The notes beneath the pieces were generated by a model. That model worked only from the letters and a program-made list of their open reading frames with translations, did not search any database and was not told the DNA's origin. The translations under genes were made by a program, and so were the position numbers. Positions 1-10,544 of a stretch of DNA of 64,000 nucleotides are shown here, piece after piece. Every line of letters starts with the position of its first letter. Positions within the stretch are counted from its first letter, which is position 1. Source of the DNA: Rattus norvegicus (lineage: Eukaryota; Chordata; Mammalia; Rodentia; Muridae); contig NC_086034.1 in assembly GCF_036323735.1 (NCBI RefSeq), forward strand, positions 8,711,001 to 8,775,000, read 5' to 3'.

Positions 1-124
1 TACCAGTGAGGAAGTAGGGGAAAAGCAGACAAAAGGGAAGGAGGCAGAACACTGAACACAAGCTACTATAAAAACGAGATGGGTCATCGTTACTGTCTCA
101 GAGGACACTGGAGTATGATGAAGG

Positions 125-268
125 GGCAAGCGTGATGGCACACTGTAGCCCAACACTCAGGATGCTAAGGCAGGAAAATAATGAGCTTGAGGCCAGCATG
201 GGCTGAGATGAGGGTTGTAAGACAGCCTGGATTACTACTAGCAAGACCCTGCCTTTCTTTTTTTATAA
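125..268 (+). repeat. Degenerate B1-type SINE
   Basis: A B1-like body is visible: a 'tggcacactgtagcccaac' head, a 'gaggccagcatgggctg' middle and an 'agaccctgcctttctttt' tail. Divergence is high, so the copy is old. No clear target-site duplication is seen. Confidence 0.6.
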
Positions 269-524
269 TGACAAAGGAATGCTATGAATTACTGTGACTC
301 TACAACCTGATAACTTGAGAAAATGGACAATTCTGTGAAGAACCCATCTAAGTTCTTTTTATAAACATAACCTAAACAGAAACATATACACAAAAGAAAA
401 GAAATCAGGCACCTGATAGAGCTGTGTCTATCAATGTAACCAGCAGTTAGTAGCTTCTTGAGCAGAAGGCCTCAGTAAGTTCACTAGTGAATTTTGGTAA
501 GCACTTAAGGAAAAGAATGTTTTC

Positions 525-752
525 TTTCTCTTTTTATTGTATGCATATGTGAGTGCCTGCGCGTATGGATGTACACCACATGCATGCATGTGTGAGTGCC
601 TGCGGGTATGGATGTACACCACATGCATGCCTAGTGCTAGCTGGTGTTAGATCTGGAACCTAAGTGAACAGGACACTGTGAGATACATGTGGGTGCTAGA
701 AACTTGTAAGTGGTTTATGTTCTAATTAATCAGTGACTCATCTCTCCAGTCC
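525..752 (-). repeat. B3-type SINE with an internal 43-bp duplication
   Basis: Read on the minus strand, this ends in the inverse of 'gactcatctctccagtcc', the usual B2/B3 tRNA-like head. The left part holds two tandem copies of a 43-bp unit starting 'gtgagtgcctgcg' at 549 and 592, with few differences. The duplication produces the 65-aa minus-strand open frame here, which is not a gene. Confidence 0.65.
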
Positions 753-1296
753 TCTAGCCCTTTATAATCTCAAAAAGGCAGAAGGCCCAAGTCCTAACTC
801 ACTCTAACGGAAAGTATTACTCCAAAGCCAGACAAAGATGAAAGGAAAACCACAGACCAATACATTGCATGAACACAATGCAAAAATCCTCAACAAATAT
901 TAGATGAATTTCAACAAAGTATAAAAAGGAATTATCCATTAGGACCAGGTAGGATTTATCTCAGATATACAAAGCTGGTCCTAATATCTACTGAGAGATG
1001 CACATCAACAGGTAGAAAAATCATGTGATTCCCAGCAATGGCTGTGCAAAAGGCACCAGACAAACTCTAACAGCCATTCATAATAAAAACAGTCAGAAAC
1101 TAAGAGGATAGACATCTTTAAAACAGCTCTCTGACTCTAAGGACAGGTTACATAAGTCACCTCTTCCGTATATATTTTATTCCTTATGGATAGGGATCTT
1201 ATAAATATTTCTGGAGGTAGGGTAGGATCCAGGGGTAGATGCTTCCCACTGGCTCAGTCTCAAATGTCAGGGATGCTTTATTTGCATGGGGAGGGG
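753..1296. other. AT-rich non-coding stretch
   Basis: I see no gene, strong repeat or signal in this stretch. It is presumably intron of the minus-strand gene whose promoter lies at 17 kb. Confidence 0.4.
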
Positions 1297-1724
1297 TGTC
1301 CCGCGCGACCTCGCCAGCAAGAATACGCGGGAACACACGAATCCTTCTGTAGCCAAAATGCTTATTATTTATTAATAATAGAGAGTGGCGGGGCACCAGC
1401 ATGGCGCGGCTTATATACACCCTAGCGCGGCGCATCCACACCTGATTGGTTGCTTACCCATGATCTCATTAGGCACGCCCCGGAGTGGGCAAAGACCTGG
1501 CACGAAGGCACTCTTACACATGCGCACACAGTTAACTTCCTGAAAGGAAGTTGGCTGGCGCGGCAGAGGCCAGCGCCATCTTGTAATGGCGAAACTATCT
1601 CAGCCTACCACGTGGGGCGCAGTGGAAGCCAGCACCATCTTGTGGTGGCGAATGTTATTGCGGCCCTCTACAGAGGGGCTTCAGGTGTTGTCCTTTATGA
1701 CTGGTTGTCATGGTCCTCTTAACA
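1297..1724 (-). mobile_element. Solo LTR of an ERVK-like endogenous retrovirus
   Basis: On the minus strand this 428-bp block starts TGTT (1721-1724) and ends ACA (1297-1299), the TG...CA ends of an LTR. In order it has a CpG-rich U3, a TATA box TATATAAG (1410-1417) and an AATAAA polyadenylation signal (1368-1373). That spacing fits a U3-R-U5 layout. U3 contains two 18-bp near-identical units 59 bp apart (1576-1593 and 1635-1652). Each carries an AAGATGG core, and the one at 1573-1582 is AAGATGGCGC, a good YY1-type site. No gag, pol or env follows, and I saw no exact 6-bp target duplication, so a solo LTR is inferred. The subfamily is not assigned. Short open frames across it are not genes. 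Confidence 0.72.
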
Positions 1725-1849
1725 GGGCATCATGGTCATGTGTTTGAGGACAAATAGAGACTGGTCAGGAGCTAATTCCACATCTACCATTCTCAATTAT
1801 GAGACAAGCTGGGGTCTGAACCAGCTTCAACCTTACTGGTTCTTTTGTC

Positions 1850-1990
1850 TAGTAGAGAGATGGCTCAGAGGTTAAGAGCACTGAGTGCTCTTCCAGAAGT
1901 CCTCAGTTCAATTTTCAACAACTACATGGTGGCTCATAACCATCTGCAATGTGATCTGATGCCCTCTTCTGGTGTGTCTGAAGACAACAA
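1850..1990 (+). repeat. B2 SINE, partial
   Basis: The tRNA-like head 'gagagatggctcagaggtta' and the downstream 'acatggtggctcataaccat' and 'tgccctcttctggtgtgtc' blocks are all present in plus orientation. The 3' tail is lost. Confidence 0.85.
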
Positions 1991-2039
1991 CGGTGTATTT
2001 TCTTTAAAAAAATATTCTTGGGGGAACAGGGTCTGGCTA

Positions 2040-2307
2040 TGTGTGAAGAGACGCTATGACCAAGAACTCTTAAAAAGGACATTTAATTGGGGCTGGCTTA
2101 CAGGTTCTGAGTTTCAGTCTATTATCATCAAGGCAAGAAGCAAGGCAACATCCAGGCAGGCATGGTGCTGGAGGAGCTGAGAGCTCTCTCTACATCTTCA
2201 TCTGAAGACCATTAGAAGATTGGCCCACAGTAACACACTTCTTCCAACAAGGTCACTTCTCCAAACAGTGCCGCTCCCTGGGTCAAGAATATTCAAACCA
2301 CCACACA
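2040..2307 (+). repeat. Rodent dispersed repeat, type A
   Basis: It has the 'gaagagacgctatgaccaag' head, the 'aattggggctggcttacagg' core and the 'attcaaaccaccaca' end. These are shared with the better copy at 61463-61822. The family is multicopy in rodents, but I cannot name it with certainty. Confidence 0.6.
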
Positions 2308-2360
2308 TCCCAAACTCCAAATGCTGAAATTACAGGTGTGTGCACTATTGCACCAGGCTC
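2308..2360 (-). repeat. B1 SINE fragment
   Basis: The inverse of a B1 head is visible: 'caaatgctgaaattacagg' followed by 'gtgcactattgcaccaggc'. It abuts the type A repeat on its left. Confidence 0.6.
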
Positions 2361-2466
2361 CGGAGAGTCTTTGAACAGAATGGAAAGCTGGTTAATAGAC
2401 TCAAAAAGATCGTTAGAAAAATACACTTCTCTGCAGGGGCAAATGAAATAATGGGTTCAACCAAAG

Positions 2467-2741
2467 CTAATCAATGAATGCTAAAAATAGCAGGTAAATG
2501 CCACTGGGAAACAAGATATAGGGAAGCTCAATGTCACAGCACTGATCAGTTACTAAGAGCATGAGACAGTTCTGATCTTTGTAATACCTCCGCTGAAATA
2601 CCCTCTTGGTAATACATGACAATAGTTTAAGGCATGACCTGAAGCCTTGTCTAACATATAAGGCACACAATGTTATCAAAGCTGAAAACCCTAAACACAT
2701 AGCAGTCTGTAATGCCAAGTTTCTGTTTTTAGGAGCAGTCT
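2467..2741 (-). other. Open frame behind an acceptor-like site; doubtful exon
   Basis: On the minus strand, a long pyrimidine tract ending TTTAG (AG at 2742-2743) is followed by about 90 open codons to a TAG at 2467-2469. The start of the frame is hydrophobic (LALQTAMCLGFSALITLCAL), like a membrane segment. No matching donor or homologue is recognised. Open frames of this size occur by chance in this window, so I treat it as a weak candidate for a terminal exon. Confidence 0.15.
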
Positions 2742-3062
2742 CTAAAGACACAAGTTAACCAGTGTAAGGAAAGAACCAGCTAAATCCAGAGAATAAATTA
2801 CCAGACAATTGGTCTAGTGTGTTCAAGGACCCAGCATTATGAGAAGAAAAATCAGAGGTAAGGACCACCTTAGTGGGCTAACAGTATGACGCCTGGCTGG
2901 AGACACCAACTATGGACTGACTTTAGCAGGCAAAAGTCAAGAAAACAAGATGGTGGAACAGGACTCTGACTGATTGTAGCCTGCCTTCCCAGTATCAGTA
3001 TGGAAACACCTTCATAAGAGTCCTAAAGCATCTGGCTGTAGCAAATTGACATTTGGAGAAAT

Positions 3063-3192
3063 AAACCAGACCTGGTGGCACATTCCTATAATCCCAGCAT
3101 TTGAGAGGCAGAGGCAAGAGAATCTAACCTGGTCTATAAATCAAGTACTGGGCTAGTCAAAGCTTTGCAGTAAGACCACTTCAAATAGAAAA
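3063..3192 (+). repeat. Degenerate B1 SINE
   Basis: The block 'cctggtggcacattcctata' followed by 'atcccagcatttgagaggca' is a diverged B1 head. The tail is poorly preserved. Confidence 0.75.
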
Positions 3193-4261
3193 TTAAAAAT
3201 TTAAGTCACTTAGGAGGGAAATGAAATGTTAACTGGTGTTCCTATAAGACTCTTTCCACTTGTTTGTATATATAAGTATTCTAAAGAAGTTGGGAGTCAT
3301 TTAAGGAGATCAGTTAATAAGGAACCAAAACTGAAAGGAGAGCAGGCAATCAACCAATCGGTATGCAACAAAGAACACTGCTCTTGACCAGCTCTTAGGA
3401 CACACACACCACATTAACTCTGAGAGAAGAGGCCACAAGGTACCCAACTAAAGAAACCACTCTCATCTTCCAAAGGTTTCACCAAAGATTGCTGAGAAAA
3501 TCATCGAAAACAGAACACTTCAATAATTCATTTCTTAAGAAATGCTACTTTTCCTCTTCAAATACAATCAGAAGGGTGATGATAAACTCATGATTCTGAA
3601 ATTCAGAAGAATGTAAACAGATTAATGAAGGACATAAATCAGCTCATAAAGACCTAAAATCAGTTATATACATATATTAGGACAGTAATATACACTAAAA
3701 CAAATTGTCACTCTTGCATCTCATGGCTGCTACAGAATTACATTTTTCTGCAATCCTTTATCACACTAATAGATGTGCTGTGGACATGGAAATGACAAGG
3801 CAGTTAGAAACTCAGCCCTGAGGTTGACTCCAATTTACTAACTCGGAGGTCATTTAAGGTTTCTCTGTGGAAATTTTAAAAATTTCACTCAGTGTGATTT
3901 CTCAGTGCCTCCTTTACAATGAGTAGGATTCTAAAGCCTTTGTAACAGCTTGCCACCAATTATGCCAGGTGTTTTGTATGTGACTGTTTCTCTCACTCAC
4001 ATGAAGTATTATCCTAGCTTTATCACAAACTGCAAAATTAATTTTTCTCTGCAACCTCTTAAAATTTATCATATTTTTCTTTTCTACTACGTGACAATGC
4101 ACAGCAACTAGTCCTCCATATGTCACCTCAAGGAAGAACTAAACCATATACACTAAAATGCCCAAGGAGGAATTTCACTATTTCACTACATCATCAGCCT
4201 AACAAATCACTTTCCTCACAGTTGTGAACTAGGTAACCCCTATTAACTGTCTCACTGGGAT
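3193..4261. other. Non-coding, intron-like
   Basis: AT-rich sequence without a recognisable repeat. A GTGAGT donor-like site lies on the minus strand near 4000, but no convincing exon precedes it. Confidence 0.35.
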
Positions 4262-4357
4262 AAACTAGAAAAACTGGACGGACAGACAGACAGACACAGA
4301 CACACACACACACTCTCTCTCTCTCTCTCTGTCTCTGTCTCTGTGTCTCTCCCCTAC
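4262..4357. repeat. Compound microsatellite (GACA)n(CA)n(CT)n
   Basis: Tracts of gaca, ca and ct follow one another directly. The 62-aa Arg/Glu/Cys-Val-rich frame on the minus strand is an artefact of this tract. Confidence 0.9.
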
Positions 4358-4740
4358 CTCCTAGGAAAATTTGGAAAAGCAAAACAAAACTGAAGGCATC
4401 TGAGTGCCTTCACTCGTAAAAACCCACAATCCAGTAAAGTAGGAAGTCTGGTACCAGAACCATGCTGTTTTTCAGGTTCTCTACCAATTCCTCCAAGGTG
4501 GCTAAGATGAACTCTCAACCAAGTTAGGGAGGATTAGACACTGCAGCCAAAGGCCAACAGAGGTCAGGCATGGAGAAATGAACTACCCATGGCCTTGTGT
4601 TAGGTCAGACTCCAAGAGCAAAGACAACAAAGCAAAGCAGTCTTCTAGAAGCCGAGGCCTAGCTCTAAAATACCCCAGCCTCTAGCAAGGCTAGGACAAG
4701 CAGCCGGTTATATAGCGAGACCCTATCTATCTCCCTTCTG

Positions 4741-4803
4741 AAAACAAAGAAAAAACAACAACAAAAAGAAAGAAACAAAGAAAGAAAGAAAGAAAAGAAA
4801 AGA
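4741..4803. repeat. A-rich (GAAA)n purine tract
   Basis: A run of aaca and gaaa units follows 'gcgagaccctatctatctc', which may be the worn tail of an old SINE (about 4640-4740). Confidence 0.6.
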
Positions 4804-5043
4804 CCCACCACTGCCAGAGAGTCCCATAGCACTCCCTTCATGAGAACTGATCCATCACATCTCACATGCCTGCTATGCCAGTTCTACTTTACTTCTTGTA
4901 TTCACACTGTAAAGGTGCTCTATAAATCCTTTATTTTACCCATTTCTTTTTCCCTTGTCCAAAATTCCTAATTTGTAATAAGCACACTTACATACTACAA
5001 CTACGGTATTTTCCTGCCTTCCTTTAACCTCTGTAATGTTAAG

Positions 5044-5271
5044 CAAACTGCTCATGAAATATGTATATAGTGGGTTGGTCTGGTGCTGATACTATATATT
5101 CAAATGCTAAATTCTGTATCCCAAGATCTGGATGCTCCAAGATGAGGAAATCTTCATGTATACCAGCTTTTGTTGTGTAAACCTTGCCCTCCAAGTTCTC
5201 CCAGAATGGTTAATAAAGATGCCTACAGCCTAGGCTGGGCAGTAGTGAGGAGACACAAAGTTTCTGGTTGT
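5044..5271 (+). mobile_element. LTR-like element, left part
   Basis: It shares the 'gctaaattctgtatcccaag', 'ttaataaagatgcctacagc' and 'ggctgggcagtagtgagg' landmarks with the element at 18903-19340. It is cut at 5271 by a younger repeat and resumes at 6313-6485. The exact LTR subfamily is not resolved. Confidence 0.5.
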
Positions 5272-5585
5272 GGTGGTTTGACTATGCTTGGCCCATAGTA
5301 AGTAGCACTGTTAGACAGTAGGTGTGGCCTTGTTGGAGGAAGTGTGTTGTCATTGTAGGGGTGGGTTTTGGAGGTCTCCTATGCTCAGGCTCCACCTAGT
5401 GCAGAAGAGAGCTTCCTCCTAGCTGCCTGCAGATGCCAGTCTCTCTGGTTGCCTTTGAATCAAGATGTAGAACTCTCAGCCCCTATGTCTGCCTGCATAC
5501 TGCCATGATTCCTGTTGCTGATGACAATGGACTAAACTTCTGAAATTGTAAGCCAGCCCCAATTAAACATTTGTAAGAGTTGCCT
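5272..5585 (+). repeat. Rodent dispersed repeat, type B, left part
   Basis: It begins 'tggtggtttgactatgcttg' and runs to 'agccagccccaattaaac'. The same family occurs at 46692-47020. It is interrupted by an L1 insertion, and the missing end ('gaaaccctaactaagacac') continues at 6265-6312. The type B end is the inverse of the start of type A repeats, so the two families may share terminal sequence. Confidence 0.65.
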
Positions 5586-6253
5586 TGGCCCCCAGTTGAG
5601 AAATGGGGCCACTCACCCACCTCAAAATGTTTGACTCAGAATTGTTTCTGTCTAAAGGAAATGCACAGACAACAATGGAGCAGGGACTGAAGGAAAGACC
5701 ATCCAGAGACCACCCCAACTTGGGATCCTTCCCATGCGCAGGCACCAAACCCTGACACTATTGCTGATGCCATGTTGTGCTTAGAGATAGGAGCCTAGCA
5801 CTGCTGTCCTGAGAGGTTCTACCAGCACCTGACGGAGACAGGTGCAGATACTTATATCCAACTATTGAACTGATCTCAGAGACTCCTATAGAGGAGTTAG
5901 AGGAAAGACTGTAGGAGCTGAAGGGGATTGCAAGCCCATAGGAAGAACAACAGTTATCAACTAACCAGACCCCTCAGAGCTCCCAGAGACTAAGCCATCA
6001 ACCAAAGAGCATACACAGGCTGGTCCGTGGTCCCTGCTACATATGTAGCTGAGGACTGCCTTGTCTGGCCTCAGTGGGAGGGGGATGTGCTTGTTCCCGT
6101 AGAGGTTTGACCCTCCCCCTTCCCCCACAGAGAGGAGGGATGCTAGAGGTAGGAGTGGATGAGTGAGTGGGGGAAGCATCCTCTTAGAGGCGAAAGGGAG
6201 AGGGGAAAGGGGGACTCTAGGAGGAGGCATTTGAAATGTAAATTAAAAAAAAA
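5586..6253 (+). mobile_element. 5'-truncated L1 (3' UTR only) with target duplication
   Basis: This is L1 3' UTR sequence, with the 'agttgagaaatggggccact' and 'gaggttctaccagcacctga' landmarks, ending in 'aaattaaaaaaaaaaa'. An 11-bp duplication, aagagttgcct, flanks it (5575-5585 and 6254-6264), the mark of target-primed reverse transcription. It landed inside the type B repeat. No ORF2 is present, so it is dead on arrival. Confidence 0.88.
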
Positions 6254-6264
6254 AAGAGTTGCCT

Positions 6265-6485
6265 CAGCCATGGTCTCTTCATATCGATGGAAACCCTAAC
6301 TAAGACACGGGCCTAGGGTCTTAGGCAGAAACCACGAAAAGAGGAGGAAGAAGGAAAAGTCACCATGGGGTAGTTAGATCATCAGCGTATGGCCATTAGA
6401 GCCAGCCAGTTGGAGTAAGTAAGAGTGGCCTAGGCGGAACATGGCAAGTGTTAAGGTTCATTATAAATATTAAGATTTTGTGTCT
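6265..6485 (+). mobile_element. Resumption of type B repeat, then of the LTR-like element
   Basis: 6265-6312 completes the type B repeat cut by the L1. From about 6313 ('gcctagggtcttaggcagaa') to about 6485 the outer LTR-like sequence continues, with 'gccattagagccagccagtt' and a 'attaagattttgtgtctttt' end. Confidence 0.5.
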
Positions 6486-6612
6486 TTTATTTGGAACAAA
6501 ATGATCCAAGGTAAGGTAGAAACCCCCAAATAATATTTACAGCAACAATGGTATACATCTTTATTCCCATCATGGCTTGCTGACTTCACATATCCAAGCT
6601 AACCCTTCTATG

Positions 6613-6618
6613 TACACA

Positions 6619-6690
<72 letters not shown>

Positions 6691-6700
6691 GACAGACACA
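6613..6700. repeat. (CA)n microsatellite
   Basis: A nearly pure CA tract of about 80 bp ends in gaca units. It is long enough to be length-polymorphic. Confidence 0.97.
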
Positions 6701-6702
6701 AT

Positions 6703-6765
6703 TTAGGGCTTTGCACTTGCTAGGCAAGCTTCTAACACTGTTATACTCCCAGCCCCGCTCTCTTC
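6703..6765 (-). repeat. ID/B4-type SINE fragment
   Basis: 'agggctttgcacttgctagg' and 'actgttatactcccagcccc' are the inverse of a diverged ID-like head. The CA tract to its left may have grown from this SINE's tail. Confidence 0.6.
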
Positions 6766-6875
6766 AATTTAGTATCTTCCTGATTCCACAGATGTTTATC
6801 TTTTTCTCCCATCTCACTATCCCACATCCAGAATCACCCTGGGCATTACTGATGCCAGTAACTGATACCCTAGTG

Positions 6876-7046
6876 CAATGATTCTCAATCTTCTTTAATT
6901 TAATTAAGGCCTTTAATACAGTTCTTCATGTTGTGGTGACCCCCAACTATAAAACTATTTCAATGCTACTTTATAACTTTAATTTTGCTACTGTTAGGAG
7001 TCCTAAATAAATATTTGATATGCAACCCCCAAAGGGAGAACCACTG
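6876..7046 (-). mobile_element. URR1-type hAT-Charlie DNA transposon remnant
   Basis: Terminal 'caatgattctcaa' and 'gagaaccactg' form inverted ends. The interior has 'cttcatgttgtggtgacccc' and 'aattttgctactgttaggag'. An 8-bp flanking duplication with one mismatch is seen, ccctagtg (6868-6875) against cactagtg (7047-7054). That is the target length expected of hAT elements. It is non-autonomous and has no transposase. Confidence 0.82.
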
Positions 7047-7432
7047 CACTAGTGCGATCTCCCCCATCCCAAATACTAATAGAAAATTCCAGCATCTCTA
7101 TGCTAGACTTCTGTTATGCACAAGTTGCCTTAACCTCTTCATCCATGTCAGACTCCATGATGCTCTGTTACTACTCTCAGCATACCTTTTTAAAAAGCCT
7201 ATTTCCTTATTTCTTCTCTTGTACTAAGCTGGTGTGATAATCAGTTTTGGTTCACCCTTGCTATGTTGCTCTACCATGTTATTCAACTGAACACATATCT
7301 AGGAGCTATTAAGGAGATATTTTACAGATGTTAATAGCTGTAGTCAAAAGACTTTAAGCACAAGAAATTATTCTTGATAATGTGGTCAGGCTTCCAACTG
7401 TCTGAAGATGAAATTCTTCCTCAAGAGTACAT

Positions 7433-7652
7433 AAGAGATTCTCAACCTGTGGGTCATTACCCCTTTAGAGAATTAAAATATGCATTTAGAAGGGTCACCC
7501 AAGACCATCTAAAAATGCAGATATTTACAATTCACAACAGTAGCAAAATTAGTTATGAAGTAACAATGAAAATAATGTTATGATTTGAGGTCACCACAAC
7601 ATGAGGAACTGTATTAAAGGGTCACATCATTATGATAGTTGAAAACCACTTG
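7433..7652 (+). mobile_element. Second URR1-type element, opposite orientation
   Basis: 'gattctcaacctgtgggtca' at the left and 'tagttgaaaaccacttg' at the right form the inverted ends. The interior 'caccacaacatgaggaactg' is the inverse of the 6876-7046 copy. No clear 8-bp duplication is left, so it is older or more eroded. Confidence 0.82.
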
Positions 7653-7782
7653 TTTTTCTTCTCTTACCTACTTATGCCAAAGACTGCAAACTTACCAACC
7701 CTCACACTAGGAAATTCTTCGAAGTCTTATCTACCCACCCATCTGTCTATAATTCCAAATGCTTTATTTTAACAATTTATTT

Positions 7783-7888
7783 AGCTGAGTGAGGTGGTGC
7801 TAGCCTTTAATCACAGGACCCAGGAGGGAGGCACAGACAAGCGGATGATTCCAGATCAGCCAGGGCCATATGGTAAAAAACCAGTCAT
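7783..7888 (+). repeat. Degenerate B1 SINE
   Basis: 'gtgctagcctttaatcacag' and 'agatcagccagggccatatg' are B1 landmarks. Confidence 0.7.
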
Positions 7889-7911
7889 AAAAAATTAATA
7901 AATTAATATTA

Positions 7912-8108
7912 ATTAGATTTATTTATTATGTGTATCAGTATTTTGTCTGCATGTAGGTGTACCATGTGCCTACTTCATGCTGGGAGAAGTCAGATCTCCT
8001 AGAACTGTTGTTACAGACAGGTATGAGTCACTTGTGAGTCCTCTCAATATAACCTGGGTCCTCTCCAAGAGCAACAAGTGCTATTAACCACTGAACCATC
8101 TCTTCTCC
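7912..8108 (-). repeat. B3-type SINE
   Basis: The inverse of a B3 element: 'tttgtctgcatgtaggtgta', 'cagacaggtatgagtcactt' and 'attaaccactgaaccatctc' in order. Confidence 0.8.
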
Positions 8109-8525
8109 TACTGTTTCTGATTCCCGTAAGAATTGTGTTAAACATGGCAAAATCACTCTAAATAAATCTTAATGCCTTACTTGTATTTTTTTATAATCAG
8201 TGGTATTGGAGGTAGGGGAGGTCACAACCAGACTGATAGACTGAAAGAGATTTAAATTCCACATTTTAAATTTTAAATGAACCAGTGCTTCAAACTTCCT
8301 ACACTTCCATTCTCTTCTGCTTGCCCGAATGCTCTACTTCACTGAAAAATCAAAAGCCACAGAGATCAGAGTCAGAAATATTCACCTTCCAAACACCAAG
8401 ATTCCTTGGAAGAACACAAACTGATCTGCTTATTCTATGGAAAGCACCAGTCTTACGACAACCAAATATGCTCTTTCCTAAACATTTCCATTTTCACTCA
8501 CTTTTTGGACTCCACATTTTCATCT

Positions 8526-8714
8526 CTTTTTTTTTTAAATTTATTTATTTATTTATTATATATCAGTACACTGTGGCTGTCTTCAGACACACCAGAAGAG
8601 TGCATCAGCTCTCATTACAGATGGGTTGTGAGCCACCATGTGGTTGCTGGGATTTGAACTCAGGACTTCTGGAAGAGCAGTCAGTGTGCTTAACCCCTGA
8701 GCCATCTCTCCAGC
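8526..8714 (-). mobile_element. B2 SINE with 14-bp target duplication
   Basis: A complete inverted B2: a T-rich tail on the left, 'gagccaccatgtggttgctg' in the middle and 'gagccatctctccag' on the right. A perfect 14-bp duplication, ccacattttcatct, flanks it (8512-8525 and 8715-8728). It is the cause of the fused 187-aa open frame here, which is not a gene. Confidence 0.95.
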
Positions 8715-9081
8715 CCACATTTTCATCTTTTAAAGGTTGTCTATATACACATAACACCGAAAAAAAAAAAAAAGTAACAACAAAACACCATTTAATCAAC
8801 TTGAATTTAGCTTCTTGTTTAAATTGTTCATCAACAACTTCCCTGTAATCTATAACTATTTCCTCATCTGCAAAATCGGCTCTCATGCCTCAAGTCATCA
8901 TGGGATACTTAATGTAAAAGCACTGGAACAGTACATGGTAAGCCTGTATCAGTACCAACTATTTACATCATCTGAATACTCTAGAATCCCATTTTCCCTG
9001 AGTTATCTTTTTTTTTTTCTAGCTTACTCAACATCAGTAGTAAATTACATCAGGGTCTATGGGGGGCGGGGGTGTGGGGGG

Positions 9082-9226
9082 AGTTCAAGATGTAGTTTCT
9101 CTATAGAACAAGACCTGGTTGTACTGGCTGTCCTGACTTTGTAGACCAGGCTGGCCTTCAACTCAGAGACACACCTGCCTCTGCTTCCCAAATGCTGGGA
9201 TTAAAAGCATTTGATATCATGCCTGG
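9082..9226 (-). repeat. B1 SINE
   Basis: 'accaggctggccttcaactc' and 'caaatgctgggattaaaagc' are inverted B1 landmarks. Confidence 0.9.
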
Positions 9227-9235
9227 CAACTCTTA

Positions 9236-9860
9236 GAGCCAGGAATGGTGGGATGTCAGCAAACAATGAAATTCAGCCAGGTGAGATGAAACATCCCTCC
9301 ATTCTCCAGGTCATGAGAGAGGGAGAGCTGGTCCCACCATCTGCCTAGGCAAAGCAGGATAGCTAGTCATAGTAACTCAGAAGAGTGTTGGAGGGCTGAC
9401 CAAATTCAGCTTCCACGTAGGCCCAGATCCAGGGCTCTAAGTTGACCCATTCTAGCATCTATCCCATAGCTGAACTGCTGAAGTGAGTGAAAGGTCCAGT
9501 CCTGCAGATCCAAAGTTACAGGATCTCCAAGACACAGGACCACAGACTATCTAAGAGTTCCAGTGAGGATCCAGTAATAATAGAGTACTAGAAGCCAGGG
9601 GCCTCACACCAGAACAAAGACCCATTGCAATGAACATATGCAAGGGAAGATGTGTGGACAGAAGGGGCACACTGTGTGACTCAGTGTTATACAGCAGCTT
9701 CCACAGCAAGATGGTTTTGTTTTGTTTTGTTGCTGTTTTATTTTTATCTTTTTTCTTTTGGGGGGGGGGTTGCAGGGTGGATATGAAGGGACATGATGAG
9801 TGGGACTGTGAAATTCACAAAGAATTAATAAAAAGTAAAAAAAAATGTTTAAAAAGAGAA
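9236..9860 (+). mobile_element. L1 (Lx-type) 3' UTR fragment
   Basis: It shares 'cattgcaatgaacatatgca' and 'gtgaaattcacaaagaatta' type blocks with the nested L1 3' end at 27395-28543. It ends in an A-rich tail. A T/G-rich simple tract (9716-9770) lies inside. No ORF is present. Confidence 0.65.
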
Positions 9861-9905
9861 AAAGAAAAACAGCAAAAAATTTTAAACAAAAATTAGAAAA
9901 AAAAT

Positions 9906-9992
9906 AGGGCTGGAGATGGCTAAGCAGTAAGGAGCACTTACTGTTCTTCCAGAAAACCCTTTTGGTTCCCAGCAGTCACATGGTGGCTCACA
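9906..9992 (+). repeat. B2 SINE, truncated
   Basis: 'gggctggagatggctaagca' to 'cagtcacatggtggctcaca' is a B2 head lacking its 3' half. Confidence 0.8.
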
Positions 9993-10403
9993 ATTGATTT
10001 TAACTTTTATGTATGTCTCTATATCTCTTTCCCTAGGGAAAAAAGTAAATTTTGCAAATCGAAGAAAATGAGTAACAAATCAAGGATAGGGTTAGTACCT
10101 AAGGAAGAAAATACAAATATTCCCTTCCATGATTCTTAATCTCACTAAGGGCAATGAAGAAAAAAAGCAGTTATCCTTACCCAGTGCTGGAGCAATGGAA
10201 ATTGGACAACTTTAGTTACAAGTATCAAAACTACATGTGCGCAAACACTCCGAGCCAGCTGCTTCACCCTACAAGTTTATCTTATGAGATATCCTACCTT
10301 TACATAATCTAAAGTTCTATGTGCACAAGAGAATCTACTTGGCCAAAGCAACCTAACTGCACATCAAAAAGAGCAAATACATTTAATATCTCTCCTTCCT
10401 TTT

Positions 10404-10502
10404 TTAAGGATGGTCTCAATATGTAGCCCTAGAATCACTGTGTAGGCCAGGCTGACCTCAAACTCAGAGCATCAGAATTAAAGCATGTGCCAACACACCT
10501 GG
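10404..10502 (-). repeat. B1 SINE, old
   Basis: 'gtgtaggccaggctgacctc' followed by 'aatt aaagcatgtgccaac' is a diverged inverted B1. Confidence 0.75.
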
Positions 10503-10544
10503 GCAAATGGCACACTATCGTGATGAAATCAAGCACTTGATGTC

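Noticed and set aside
1199..1441. 80-aa minus-strand frame
   Set aside because: It lies in the R/U5 part of the solo LTR and has no retroviral protein character.
8285..8848. 187-aa plus-strand frame
   Set aside because: It runs straight through a B2 SINE with a clear target duplication, so it did not exist before the insertion.
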